DNA from: Pseudothioclava arenosa
GTDB taxonomy: Bacteria; Pseudomonadota; Alphaproteobacteria; Rhodobacterales; Rhodobacteraceae
NCBI RefSeq assembly: GCF_002358085.1
Contig: NZ_NTJD01000006.1
Span: 62,001-126,000, forward strand
Length of the DNA: 64,000 bases
Reading direction: 5' to 3'
The first letter of the stretch is position 1. The number at the start of each line of letters is the position of its first letter. Positions 1 to 9,504 of the stretch are shown here, piece by piece. Made by a program: the position numbers and the translations under genes. The notes beneath the pieces are model-generated. The model saw only the letters and a list, made by a program, of their open reading frames with translations, made no database searches and was not told where the DNA came from.

Positions 1-1712
<1,712 letters not shown>

Positions 1713-1968
1713 CTAGCGTATCCTATATGGGAGCGCTCCCGGCCCTCCGGGTCTCCCGTTTGATTGGCGGCCCCATTGCCGCCGCCCCCTATCCTTTGCA
1801 TGTGCCCGGGGGCCTGGGCGTCACGTCGCAGATGGGGGGCGCAATACAGGAAAACAAGGCTGTTGGGAAGAACGGAGTTCCGCGGGGGCTTGTGCCCTCC
1901 CTTTTTTCCGCCGCACACTTGGAACGGCGCCGCCCGACCTGCGCCGAAGTATTATAAGAGGCAAATTA
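1713..1968. promoter_or_regulatory. Divergent intergenic region and structured pnp leader
   Basis: This 256-base gap separates the starts of pnp (minus) and the NYN gene (plus), so it must hold promoters for at least one of them. Directly visible are a perfect 12-base palindrome GGGAGCGCTCCC at 1729-1740, just upstream of the pnp start codon, and a GGCGGC/GCCGCC hairpin at 1766-1783. In other bacteria pnp is autoregulated through a leader hairpin cut by RNase III. A similar role here is inference. I could not place a convincing -35/-10 pair. Confidence 0.35.
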
Positions 1969-2691
1969 ATGACCAAGCGCATTGCCGTGCTGATCGATGG
2001 GGAAAACCTGTCCGCTGATTTATCGGAAGCGATCCTACGGAGGGCAAAGGCCCTCGGGGACCCGTTCCTGCGCCGTGTCTACGGCAATGTCGCGTTGATG
2101 CCGGGGTGGTCGAAACAGGCGGAGTTCACGCTCGTCCATTCCGGTAGCGGCAAGAACTCGGCCGATGTTCTTCTGGCGATCGACGCGATGGAGCTTGCGG
2201 GCGGGCGACTCGTCGAGGGATTTGTGCTGGCGAGTTCAGACGGGGATTTCACCCACATCGCGACCCGGCTTCGTGAAAAGGGCTTGGATGTATTGGGGAT
2301 GGGGGCCGCCAAGACCCCGCCCGCCTTTCGCCATGCATGTTCGGCGTTTTACGTGATGGAGTCCAAGGCCGCGCCGCCTCCGCCAAAACCCGCCCCCAAG
2401 CCCACCAGCACCGCTCCCGCGACCAAGGGGCCGGAAGAGCTTGACCTCCATATCCGTGCGCAGATTGCCGCTAACAGCAGACAGGGGCGCGGGATGAAAA
2501 TCGTCGATCTGTCATTGGCGATGCGGACAAAGCACAATGTCACGATCAGCGCGCTGCCGGAGAAGCGCTGGCGGACTTATCTGGCGGCCCGCCCCGCGCT
2601 CTATGACCTTGATCCGAAAGGCCCCGATGCCTTTGTGCGCTTTCACCCCGCGGGTTTTGGCGCCTCCGCCAAGAATGGCGCGGCTCAGTAA
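1969..2691 (+). CDS. NYN-domain (PIN-like) protein with C-terminal OST-HTH/LOTUS-like region
   Basis: 240 residues. The N-terminal part matches the NYN fold of the DUF88/LabA group, which is related to PIN ribonucleases. Conserved acidic positions are visible at D10 (VLIDGEN), D66 and D72 (SADVLLAIDAME) and D91/D93 (ASSDGDF), the set expected to coordinate metal. A Pro/Ala/Lys linker (about 134-152) leads to a C-terminal helical region (about 157-226) resembling the OST-HTH/LOTUS RNA-binding domain. The start is ATG 1969 behind AAGAGGCAA. It lies between two RNA-processing genes (pnp, rpsO) on the opposite strand, and a shared terminator follows. RNA cleavage is an inference from the family; the family assignment is confident, the function is not. 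Confidence 0.85.
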   Translation: MTKRIAVLIDGENLSADLSEAILRRAKALGDPFLRRVYGNVALMPGWSKQAEFTLVHSGSGKNSADVLLAIDAMELAGGRLVEGFVLASSDGDFTHIATRLREKGLDVLGMGAAKTPPAFRHACSAFYVMESKAAPPPPKPAPKPTSTAPATKGPEELDLHIRAQIAANSRQGRGMKIVDLSLAMRTKHNVTISALPEKRWRTYLAARPALYDLDPKGPDAFVRFHPAGFGASAKNGAAQ

Positions 2692-2695
2692 CGCA

Positions 2696-2730
2696 AAACG
2701 CCCGCCTCTTGCGAGGCGGGCGTTTCGTAA
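2696..2730. terminator. Bidirectional intrinsic terminator between NYN gene and rpsO
   Basis: A perfect 13-base stem (2696-2708 with 2713-2725) closes a TTGC loop. It is flanked by A-rich sequence on the left and T-rich sequence on the right, so it can act in both directions. It sits 5 bases after the NYN stop and about 20 bases after the rpsO stop, the convergent neighbour. Confidence 0.85.
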
Positions 2731-2745
2731 TCCGAAGACCGGATC

Positions 2746-3015
2746 TTAGCGGCGGATGCCAAGGCGCTCGATGAGCGACTGGTAGCGCGCTTCGTCCTTG
2801 CCCTTCACGTAGTCGAGCAGCTTGCGGCGCTGCGCGACGAGCATCAGCAGACCACGACGCGAGTGGTTGTCTTTCTTGTGCTCTTTGAAGTGCTCGGTGA
2901 GGTTCGAGATGCGCTTGGTCAGGATCGCGACCTGAACTTCGGGCGAACCGGTGTCGCCTTCTTTGGTGGCGAATTCCTTGATCAGCGCGTTCTTGTCTTC
3001 AACGGTAATCGACAT
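2746..3015 (-). CDS. rpsO: 30S ribosomal protein S15
   Basis: 89 residues, [16 protein letters not shown] to ERLGIRR, the normal S15 length. It binds 16S rRNA and nucleates assembly of the platform of the small subunit. The segment [19 protein letters not shown] is the classic rRNA-contacting signature. I chose ATG 3015 over longer in-frame extensions because it gives the canonical start, and GGAGACCCC precedes it. It is the last gene of the rbfA...truB...rpsO minus-strand series; the upstream gap 3016-3154 would hold its leader, where S15 autoregulation occurs in other bacteria. Confidence 0.97.
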   Translation of the reverse strand: MSITVEDKNALIKEFATKEGDTGSPEVQVAILTKRISNLTEHFKEHKKDNHSRRGLLMLVAQRRKLLDYVKGKDEARYQSLIERLGIRR

Positions 3016-3154
3016 CGGGGTCTCCTGTAACAAAGGGTGGGGGCACAAGCCGGGATGTCGTCCAGCAGGGTCCATAAGCTCCGCCGGAAGGCGGATGCGC
3101 GCGTATAGGCGGATTCGGCTTAAAAGAAAAGACCAAATGGCCGGGGTGCAAAAC

Positions 3155-4192
3155 CTAGGTCTGCGCGAAATCCGCCGCACTGATCAGCTGCACATCGGCC
3201 GCCGTCAGCTCGCCCGCGCCCCAGACCTCTGCGATGCGCGCGCCGTTCAGAACGATCCAGGCCGCATCGGGCGTGTCCTCTGACGGCTCGATCGTCAGTT
3301 CGGGCGCAGCGTCCCCCTCGGCATCGTAGATCACCGTCAAATGATCCTCGCCCGCAGTGTAATCAATGATCGTCGCCGGGTTGCCCGAGTCGATCCAGTC
3401 GCCGACAGCGAAGTCATCCGCCCCTTCGCCGCCATGTGCATAGTCGCCCGCGCCAAGCACCAGCAGATCATCGCCATCATTTCCGTTGAGAAGGTCCATC
3501 TCGGACTCGTCCACCTGACCGGACGGGTCAACACCGAACAACGTGTCATTGCCCGTTCCGCCAATCAGCTCATCCTTGCCAGCGCCACCGATCAGCAGGT
3601 CGTCGCCGTCATTCCCTTCCAGCGTATCGGCGCCCGCGCCACCATCCAACGCATCGTCATCGGCGCCGCCAATCAGGCTGTCTTCATCCGCGCCACCCAG
3701 AAGCGTGTCATTCCCGAAGCCCCCGATGAGCGTGTCCTGCCCCTCGTCGCCGAGCAGCACATCGGCGCCATCCTCGCCCTCCAGCCGGTCTTCGGCCAAG
3801 CCGCCGATCAGAATGTCGGCGCCCGTGTCGCCGGTCAGCGTATCCTCGCCCGCGCCGCCGACCAGCGTGTCATCCCCCTCGTAGCCATTGATCTGGTCAT
3901 TCCCCGCCCCGCCCTCGATCAAGTCGCCAGCGGCATCGCCCCAGAGGATGTCGTCCTGCTCCGAGGCCTCGGGCGAGGGCCCGATCGACGGGGTCGGCAC
4001 CCCCAAGGAGACCTCGGCAGGATCCGTGACAAGATCGAGCAACGACGCAGCACCCTCGGGCGCCGGCGTCTCCATATCGTCACCGGATTGGTCCGGCCCC
4101 TCTTCAAAATCCGTGTCGGACGCGTCGTCGATCAGGAAGCTCGAAGCCACACCCGCGGCCAGCAACCCCAGAATTCCCGTCAGCATCAACAT
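3155..4192 (-). CDS. RTX-type (haemolysin-type calcium-binding repeat) protein
   Basis: 345 residues, very acidic. Residues 1-20 ([20 protein letters not shown]) are a hydrophobic segment, either a signal sequence or a membrane anchor. An acidic, Pro-rich spacer follows (about 21-80), then about ten nonapeptide-like repeats of the GGxGxDxLx type (for example [27 protein letters not shown]) over residues 84-260, and a C-terminal beta-rich tail. Such repeats bind calcium in secreted proteins. Most RTX proteins carry a C-terminal type I secretion signal and no N-terminal hydrophobic segment, so the route of export is unclear. ATG 4192 has GAGGCAG upstream. No transporter genes are adjacent. It interrupts the truB-rpsO neighbourhood and has an AT-rich upstream region unlike its surroundings. 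Confidence 0.85.
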   Translation of the reverse strand: MLMLTGILGLLAAGVASSFLIDDASDTDFEEGPDQSGDDMETPAPEGAASLLDLVTDPAEVSLGVPTPSIGPSPEASEQDDILWGDAAGDLIEGGAGNDQINGYEGDDTLVGGAGEDTLTGDTGADILIGGLAEDRLEGEDGADVLLGDEGQDTLIGGFGNDTLLGGADEDSLIGGADDDALDGGAGADTLEGNDGDDLLIGGAGKDELIGGTGNDTLFGVDPSGQVDESEMDLLNGNDGDDLLVLGAGDYAHGGEGADDFAVGDWIDSGNPATIIDYTAGEDHLTVIYDAEGDAAPELTIEPSEDTPDAAWIVLNGARIAEVWGAGELTAADVQLISAADFAQT

Positions 4193-4295
4193 GGCTCTGC
4201 CTCGATCGTTTCTTGCCCCGATCTAACGCAAGAACATTAGCCAATGGGAAATTTTCCCGCTGCTAAAAGATATTTCTTCATAAATGGTTAACGGA
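4193..4295 (-). promoter_or_regulatory. AT-rich upstream region of the RTX gene with palindrome and TTAACCAT site
   Basis: The 103 bases upstream of the RTX start are markedly AT-rich compared with the window. They contain a near-perfect palindrome GGGAAATTTTCCC (4246-4258) and, on the minus strand, TTAACCAT (4284-4291), which matches a described CtrA recognition sequence of alphaproteobacteria. A promoter for the RTX gene here is inferred. The TTAACCAT octamer also occurs once inside a gene (14727-14734), so a chance match is possible. Confidence 0.35.
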
Positions 4296-4811
4296 TTACC
4301 AAGATTCCGGCCGATGGCTGTAGCTGATATAAAGCGGATGCTTGGGCGCGCCCGCTTTAGTCAGCCCGAGGTGATGCAACGGGCGCCCGGTTTCGCGCAA
4401 GAGCCGCTCGACCGCCGCGCCGCGATCAAGATGCGCACCATGCGCGCCCCAGGCACAGATGATCCGATCACCCGGCCCCGAGGCCCAGTCGACGCTCTCG
4501 CGAATGGCCGCATCATTGGCAGGCCCGACCGGGTCGGGCTGCGCGCGCATCACCTTGGGATCGGTCGCGCGATAGGCAAAGATGTTGGTCACCCGAAAGG
4601 CACCAAAACCCAGCGCGCGGGCACGCCGTTCGCAGCGTTCGACCGTCGGATCGTTCTGCACCTCGGTCGCGGTCGAGGGGTTGAGCATCACGAACAGCGC
4701 GCGCGGCCCGGTTTCGTCCCAAACCCGGGTCAGCAGGTAGCGATAGGCCTCGCAATCGGAATAGACCGCGATCGAGGGCGCATCGCCCTTGGTATGTTCG
4801 CGCGTGATCAT
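4296..4811 (-). CDS. DUF1643 domain protein
   Basis: 171 residues. The segment LFVMLNPSTATEVQNDPTVE at about residues 39-58, followed by RCERRARALGFG, is the hallmark of DUF1643. The later AYRATDP and GDRIICAWGAHG segments also fit. No biochemical function is established for this family. The ATG at 4811 has a strong GGGAGG ribosome site 5-6 bases upstream. It lies 56 bases after truB on the same strand, so it may be co-transcribed. Confidence 0.88.
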   Translation of the reverse strand: MITREHTKGDAPSIAVYSDCEAYRYLLTRVWDETGPRALFVMLNPSTATEVQNDPTVERCERRARALGFGAFRVTNIFAYRATDPKVMRAQPDPVGPANDAAIRESVDWASGPGDRIICAWGAHGAHLDRGAAVERLLRETGRPLHHLGLTKAGAPKHPLYISYSHRPESW

Positions 4812-4867
4812 GGCGCCTCCCTTTGCCTGCGGTTCTAGCGCCGCCGACCCGCGAAAGCGAGCCTTGG

Positions 4868-5770
4868 CTAGAGGTTGAAGACCCGCGAGGGGTGCAGCTC
4901 GCCCGATTTGTAGATGCCGACGGCGACAGGCTTGCCCTCAAAGCTCGCCCAGGCCTCCTCGCCCCAATCGGCATCGCCGGGCAGCACGAGCCCCGGATTG
5001 CCGTTGCGCAGGCGCACCGCGCCTTCGGGGGTGGCGCGCAGCTCGGGCAGATCGTCAAGCCCCAGCTCCAGCGGCAGGAGCCGCGCATCCAGCTCGGGCG
5101 TCTGCGCCAGCGCGTCGATCTCCTCAAGGCTCAGCCCGTCGGTGGCCTCGAACGGGCCCGACCATTCGCGCCGCAGCCAGAGCACATGGCCAAGGCAGCC
5201 CAGCGCCGCCCCCAGATCGCGCGCGATCGAGCGCACGTAACCGCCCTTGCCGCAGACCATCTCAAGCTCGACCGTATCGGCATCGGGGCGCGCCAGCATC
5301 ACGAGGCTTTCGACGAACAGGGGCCGCGCGGCCAGATCCATCTCTTCGCCCGCCCGCGCCAGCGCATAGGCGCGCTCGCCATCGACCTTCACCGCGGAAA
5401 ACTGCGGCGGCACCTGCATGATGTCGCCGACAAAGGCGCCCAGCGCGGCCTCGATCTCGGCGTCGGACGGGCGCGCCTCCGACGTGGCGATCACCTCGCC
5501 CTCGGCATCGTCGGTATTGGTGGCGGCGCCCAGCCGCACCTGGAACCGGTAGCATTTCATCGCGTCGGTGATGTAGGGCACGGTTTTCGTGGCCTCGCCC
5601 AGCGCCACAGCCAGAACCCCCGTCGCCGCCGGATCGAGCGTGCCCGCATGGCCCGCCTTTTTCGCCTGCAGCGCCCAGCGCACCTTGTTGACCACCGCCG
5701 TCGAGGTCACGCCCGCGGGCTTGTCCACGATCATCCAGCCGGAAATGTCGCGACCCTTCTTGCGTGCCAT
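4868..5770 (-). CDS. truB: tRNA pseudouridine(55) synthase TruB
   Basis: 300 residues. Converts U55 of the T-psi-C loop of tRNAs to pseudouridine. The catalytic aspartate is D46 in [16 protein letters not shown], and [13 protein letters not shown] at 11-23 is the family's N-terminal signature. [15 protein letters not shown] is the conserved second motif. The ATG at 5770 has GGAGG upstream. It is downstream of rbfA and the periplasmic glycosidase-like gene on the minus strand, and upstream of rpsO and pnp, a common translation-related cluster. Confidence 0.97.
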   Translation of the reverse strand: MARKKGRDISGWMIVDKPAGVTSTAVVNKVRWALQAKKAGHAGTLDPAATGVLAVALGEATKTVPYITDAMKCYRFQVRLGAATNTDDAEGEVIATSEARPSDAEIEAALGAFVGDIMQVPPQFSAVKVDGERAYALARAGEEMDLAARPLFVESLVMLARPDADTVELEMVCGKGGYVRSIARDLGAALGCLGHVLWLRREWSGPFEATDGLSLEEIDALAQTPELDARLLPLELGLDDLPELRATPEGAVRLRNGNPGLVLPGDADWGEEAWASFEGKPVAVGIYKSGELHPSRVFNL

Positions 5771-5833
5771 GGTGCCTCCAAAATACCTGAGCGCGCCTGC
5801 TAACGCGAAGCGCCTCTCCGGTCAATCATGCGC

Positions 5834-6568
5834 TCAGCGCGGCGCAACGACGCCGATGATCGGCCCCATCGGCAGACCGATATCCGCACGCCCCAGTTCG
5901 GGCGCGATCAGCCGCGAGATAGAGCCGTCGAGATAGAGCGCATTCGGCAGGCCCAGCGCATCGCGAAAAAGCCGCGCGAATTGGTGAAAGCTGACCGGCT
6001 CGTTGGAAATTGCGAACACCGCACGCTGGCCGTCGGCGCTCACTCCCACGCCATTGCGGATATTGAGCGAGTCGCTGCCGTCGATGAACTTGGGATGCAA
6101 GGCGCCGTCGATCACCAGCATCGGCCCCGATTGAGTCGCATAGCGGCAGCGCACCGGGGCTTTGGCGAAGGCACGGCTTTCGTAGATCGCGAGCGTTTCG
6201 CCCAGGCAAAACAGCCCGTTCGGAAGCATCCCGAAATTCCCCGGCCCCGCCGAGGTCACGATGACGCGCTTTTCCTGATAATCCTCGATATAGAGCCCGA
6301 CCGGGCTGCGATCGGGGCTGTACATGCCCGCGTTCATCGCGAAAACCAGCTGCTCATCGGGGGCAAGTGCCTGCGCCAGCCGCTCGGGTGTGCCGATCAG
6401 CGCGCCGGCGTTGTCCCGCAGCCAAAGCCGGATATCATCGCCCAGCGCCGCCTCGCAGACCGTGAACGAGGTCTCTTCAAAGCTCAGGTCGCGACAGGCG
6501 GGCGGCTCCTGCGCAAGCGCGGGTGCCGCCAGAAGGCACAGCAAAAGCGCCTTAAAGATCGCCTTCAT
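5834..6568 (-). CDS. Exported phosphodiester glycosidase-like protein (DUF2233/NAGPA family)
   Basis: 244 residues from ATG 6568. The N-terminus [19 protein letters not shown] is a clear Sec signal peptide, so the protein is periplasmic. The [20 protein letters not shown] segment, the later [10 protein letters not shown] and the C-terminal [10 protein letters not shown] match the phosphodiester glycosidase (NAGPA/DUF2233) fold. The substrate is unknown. The start codon overlaps the end of rbfA by 17 bases, indicating translational coupling. A longer in-frame start at 6649 was rejected because it would bury the signal peptide. Confidence 0.85.
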   Translation of the reverse strand: MKAIFKALLLCLLAAPALAQEPPACRDLSFEETSFTVCEAALGDDIRLWLRDNAGALIGTPERLAQALAPDEQLVFAMNAGMYSPDRSPVGLYIEDYQEKRVIVTSAGPGNFGMLPNGLFCLGETLAIYESRAFAKAPVRCRYATQSGPMLVIDGALHPKFIDGSDSLNIRNGVGVSADGQRAVFAISNEPVSFHQFARLFRDALGLPNALYLDGSISRLIAPELGRADIGLPMGPIIGVVAPR

Positions 6569-6977
6569 CGTCGTCTTCGTCGCGCCGCGCGATGTCGCGC
6601 TGCACGGTCTCGTCGGAAAACATCCGCCGCGTTTCATCGAGCCGGTCAAAGGTCTCGTCGATGCGGAACCGCAAATCGGGCGCGAATTTCAGGCTCATTT
6701 CCTTGGCGATCTGATGGCGCAGCTCACCACGGTTGCGCGCGAGGATCTTGATCAGCTCCTCTTCGCCCTGCCCGCCCAGCGGCGCGACATAGACCGTCGC
6801 CACCTTCAGGTCGGGCGAGGTGCGCACCTCACCCACGGTCACCGAGTACCGCGCGAGATCCGGGTCATGGATATCGCCGCGCACCAGCACGTCGGACAGG
6901 GTGCGACGGATCAGTTCGCCGACGCGAAGCTGACGCTGCGAGGGGCCTTCGCCCGAATGGAAACGGTTCTTTGCCAT
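6552..6977 (-). CDS. rbfA: 30S ribosome-binding factor RbfA
   Basis: 141 residues, [20 protein letters not shown] to a very acidic tail [11 protein letters not shown]. It helps late maturation of the 16S rRNA 5' end in the 30S subunit. The KH-like core [19 protein letters not shown] and [17 protein letters not shown] match the family. ATG 6977 was chosen over an in-frame extension running antisense through dapB. It is divergent from dapB (96 bases between starts) and overlaps the following glycosidase-like gene by 17 bases. Confidence 0.95.
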   Translation of the reverse strand: MAKNRFHSGEGPSQRQLRVGELIRRTLSDVLVRGDIHDPDLARYSVTVGEVRTSPDLKVATVYVAPLGGQGEEELIKILARNRGELRHQIAKEMSLKFAPDLRFRIDETFDRLDETRRMFSDETVQRDIARRDEDDDEGDL

Positions 6978-7073
6978 TGCGCTCACATAGTGCTTTCGCG
7001 CGCGCCTCGCAACGGGGCTTTGCCAAAGCGGCGGCGGGCGGCTAAACGGGGGCAAGGCAATGGAGGGTGTAAC

Positions 7074-7883
7074 ATGAGCGATCTGCCGGGGATTGTGGTC
7101 ACGGGTGTGTCGGGCCGGATGGGCCAGATGCTGGCGCGCGAGATCGGCGCCTCGGACAGGGCGCGGCTTGTCGGCGCGGTCGAACGCGCGGGCCATGACT
7201 GGATCGGGCGCGATCTGGGTGCCTGCATGGGCAGCGCTCCGAACGGCGTGATCGTCACCGATGACCCGCTGACGGCCTTTGCCAAGGCGCAGGCGGTGAT
7301 CGACTTCACCGCGCCCGTCGCCACCGTCGAATTCGCCGCCCTGGCCGCGCAGGCCCGCGCCGTGCATGTGATCGGCACCACCGGGTTCGAGCCGCATCAC
7401 CTTGAAAAAATCGCTGCCGCCGCCCGCCATGCGGTGATCGTGCGCGCCGGCAACATGTCGCTTGGCGTGAACCTGCTGACGCTGCTGACGAAAAAGGTGG
7501 CCCAGGCGCTCGACGCGGATTGGGACATCGAGGTGATCGAGGCCCATCACAACAAGAAGGTCGACGCGCCCTCGGGCACCGCGCTGATGCTGGGTCAGGC
7601 CGCCGCCGATGGGCGCGGCATTTCGCTGGAGGATAACACGGAATCGGGCCGCGACGGCATCACCGGCGCGCGTAAGCACGGCGCGATCGGGTTTTCGGCC
7701 ATTCGCGGCGGCGACATCGTGGGCGAGCATGACGTGCTCTTTGCCGGCGCAGGCGAGCGGATCGTGCTGCGCCATGTCGCCACCGACCGCGCGATCTTTG
7801 CCCGTGGCGCGCTCAAGGCCGCGCTTTGGGGGCAGGACCAGAAACCGGGCGAATACTCGATGCTCGACGTGCTGGGCCTCTGA
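7074..7883 (+). CDS. dapB: 4-hydroxy-tetrahydrodipicolinate reductase DapB
   Basis: 269 residues. NAD(P)H-dependent step of the lysine/diaminopimelate pathway. The Rossmann motif is [12 protein letters not shown] (8-19). The catalytic signature [16 protein letters not shown] spans about 156-171, with H158/H159 and K162. The ATG at 7074 is preceded by GGAGG. dapD, another gene of the same pathway, is also in this window (42.8 kb) but not linked. The gene is divergent from rbfA and is followed by a repeat-hairpin element. Confidence 0.97.
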   Translation: MSDLPGIVVTGVSGRMGQMLAREIGASDRARLVGAVERAGHDWIGRDLGACMGSAPNGVIVTDDPLTAFAKAQAVIDFTAPVATVEFAALAAQARAVHVIGTTGFEPHHLEKIAAAARHAVIVRAGNMSLGVNLLTLLTKKVAQALDADWDIEVIEAHHNKKVDAPSGTALMLGQAAADGRGISLEDNTESGRDGITGARKHGAIGFSAIRGGDIVGEHDVLFAGAGERIVLRHVATDRAIFARGALKAALWGQDQKPGEYSMLDVLGL

Positions 7884-7885
7884 CC

Positions 7886-7932
7886 CTTTTCATCGAGCCC
7901 GAAATACTCCGGGGTGCGGGGCAGAGCCCCGC
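7886..7932 (-). repeat. Dispersed box-hairpin element, copy 1
   Basis: Between the convergent stops of dapB and the DUF1674 gene. Read on the minus strand there is a hairpin GCGGGGC-TCT-GCCCCGC (7916-7932), then a box GAGTATTTCGGGCTCGATGA (7909-7890). The same arrangement recurs near 20.4, 22.8, 31.8 and 50.4 kb. The hairpin probably ends transcripts from one or both sides; this role is inference. Confidence 0.75.
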
Positions 7933-8112
7933 TCAGAAGTCGATGGCGATGCCCTTCTTCTCCCAGTCGCCATAGCGCACGGGCTCGGGGCCATCGCGGC
8001 CACCCAGCTCGGGCGGCAGCTCTTGCGCCTTGGCCTTGCGGCGGCGCTCCTCGGCCTCGGCCAGCGCACGCTGTGCGGCGGGGGGCAGGTCTTTCTGGGG
8101 CGCATCCGTCAT
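7933..8112 (-). CDS. DUF1674 / succinate dehydrogenase assembly factor 4-like small protein
   Basis: 59 residues from ATG 8112 with GGAGG five bases upstream. An in-frame start 15 codons earlier has no such site. The C-terminal signature GGRDGPEPVRYGDWEKKG ending IAIDF is diagnostic of DUF1674, whose eukaryotic members (SDHAF4/Sdh8) help flavinylated SdhA assemble. No sdh genes are nearby, so a role in succinate dehydrogenase assembly rests on family knowledge only. Confidence 0.88.
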   Translation of the reverse strand: MTDAPQKDLPPAAQRALAEAEERRRKAKAQELPPELGGRDGPEPVRYGDWEKKGIAIDF

Positions 8113-8204
8113 CGCGGGCCTCCGTCTGGTCAGGCAACTTGCCTCGAACGAGGCCATGTTATAGGCCGCTCGGCATATCGGAACAAGAGACAGGGGGCCG
8201 CATC

Positions 8205-9476
8205 ATGGCCGGACCCGATCTGGCGCGCCGCGCCGCACTGGGGCTATTGCATGGCGTCTTCGAAGAGCGGCTGACGCTGGCCGAGCAGATCGGCGCCGAG
8301 GCGCTCGACGGGCTGGGCCCGTCCGAGCGCGCCCGCGCGCAGCGCCTCGCGCTCGAGGTCCTGCGCCATCGCGACCGTGCCGATGCGATGCTCAAGCCCT
8401 TCCTGCGCAAACGCCCCTCGCCCGACGTGCTGGCGCTCTTGCGGCTGGCCACGGTCGAGCTTTGCCTCGACGAGGCGCCCGCGCATGGTGTGGTGAATGC
8501 CGCCGTGACGCTGGTGCGCTCGGGCGGGCGCAAGACCGAGAGCTTTGCCGGGCTGGTCAACGCGGTGCTGCGCAAGGTCTCCGAAGACCGCGCGCGCTGG
8601 GCCAGCCTGCCCGCGCCGGCTCTGCCCGGCTGGCTGCGCGGACGGCTGATGTCGGCCTATGGCAAATCCGCCGTGCAAAAGATGGAAGCCGCACATCTGG
8701 CCGGCGCGCCGCTCGATCTGACAGTGAAATCCGATGCCGCCGGCTGGGCCGAGAAACTTGGCGCCGAGCTGTTGCCGACCGGGTCGATGCGGCTTTCGGC
8801 GCGCACGCAGGTGACCGAGCTTGACGGCTATGCCTCGGGTGACTGGTGGGTGCAGGACGCGGGCGCGGCGCTGGCCGCGAAGCTGGTCGATCCCCGCCCC
8901 GGCGAGCGCGTGCTGGATCTTTGCGCCGCACCGGGCGGCAAGACGATGCAACTGGCCGCCGCGGGCGCCGAGGTCACCACGCTCGACATCTCCGAGGCGC
9001 GGATGGAGCGCGTGCGCGAAAACCTGCACCGCACCGGGCTTCAGGCCGACTGCGTCGTGGCCGATGCGCTTGAGTGGCAGCCCGAAGGCGGCTTTGACGC
9101 GATTCTCCTCGATGCGCCCTGCTCGGCCACCGGCACGATCCGCCGCCACCCCGACCTGCCCTTCGTCAAGGATGCGACCGGAATCAAGCCGCTCTTCGCC
9201 CTGCAAGAGGCGATGCTCGACCGTGCGCTCGGCTGGCTGAACCCGGGCGGGCGGCTGGTCTATTGCACCTGCTCGCTCTTGCCCGAAGAGGGCGAGGCGC
9301 AAGTCAAATCCGCGCTTGAACGCCACCCCGATCTGGTCGTGAAAGGGCCCGATTGCGCTGGAATAGAGCCTGATTGGGTCACGCCCGAGGGCGGCTTGCG
9401 GCTGCGCCCCGACCATTGGCCCGAGCGCGGCGGCATCGACGGGTTTTACCTCGCGCGGATCGAGCGCCGGGCCTGA
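8205..9476 (+). CDS. rsmB: 16S rRNA (cytosine-C5)-methyltransferase, RsmB family
   Basis: 423 residues. The N-terminal NusB-like RNA-binding domain covers about 1-130 and the C-terminal SAM methyltransferase domain about 150-423. Visible motifs are the SAM site VLDLCAAPGGKTMQLA near 240, DAPCSATGTIRRHPD near 300, and YCTCSLLPEEGE near 352, where the cysteine of TCS is the catalytic nucleophile. The family methylates C967 of 16S rRNA, though RsmB/RsmF specificity cannot be settled by eye. It begins a plus-strand run leading to purH. Confidence 0.9.
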   Translation: MAGPDLARRAALGLLHGVFEERLTLAEQIGAEALDGLGPSERARAQRLALEVLRHRDRADAMLKPFLRKRPSPDVLALLRLATVELCLDEAPAHGVVNAAVTLVRSGGRKTESFAGLVNAVLRKVSEDRARWASLPAPALPGWLRGRLMSAYGKSAVQKMEAAHLAGAPLDLTVKSDAAGWAEKLGAELLPTGSMRLSARTQVTELDGYASGDWWVQDAGAALAAKLVDPRPGERVLDLCAAPGGKTMQLAAAGAEVTTLDISEARMERVRENLHRTGLQADCVVADALEWQPEGGFDAILLDAPCSATGTIRRHPDLPFVKDATGIKPLFALQEAMLDRALGWLNPGGRLVYCTCSLLPEEGEAQVKSALERHPDLVVKGPDCAGIEPDWVTPEGGLRLRPDHWPERGGIDGFYLARIERRA

Positions 9477-9504
9477 GCCCCTCCGCCCCGCCCCGCTTTG
9501 AGCG

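Noticed and set aside
1945-1960. TATTAT as a -10 element for the NYN gene
   Set aside because: It lies only 13-19 bases from the start codon and has no -35 element at acceptable spacing.
3543-3884. Repeated Ser/Pro-rich peptide on the plus strand and short sequence repeats suggesting a CRISPR or satellite array
   Set aside because: The periodicity comes from the 9-codon RTX repeats of the minus-strand gene; units are diverged and there are no spacers.
5771-5800. Possible further copy of the dispersed repeat upstream of truB (CTCCAAAATACC)
   Set aside because: Only a short fragment resembles the box, no hairpin is adjacent, and it overlaps the truB ribosome site.
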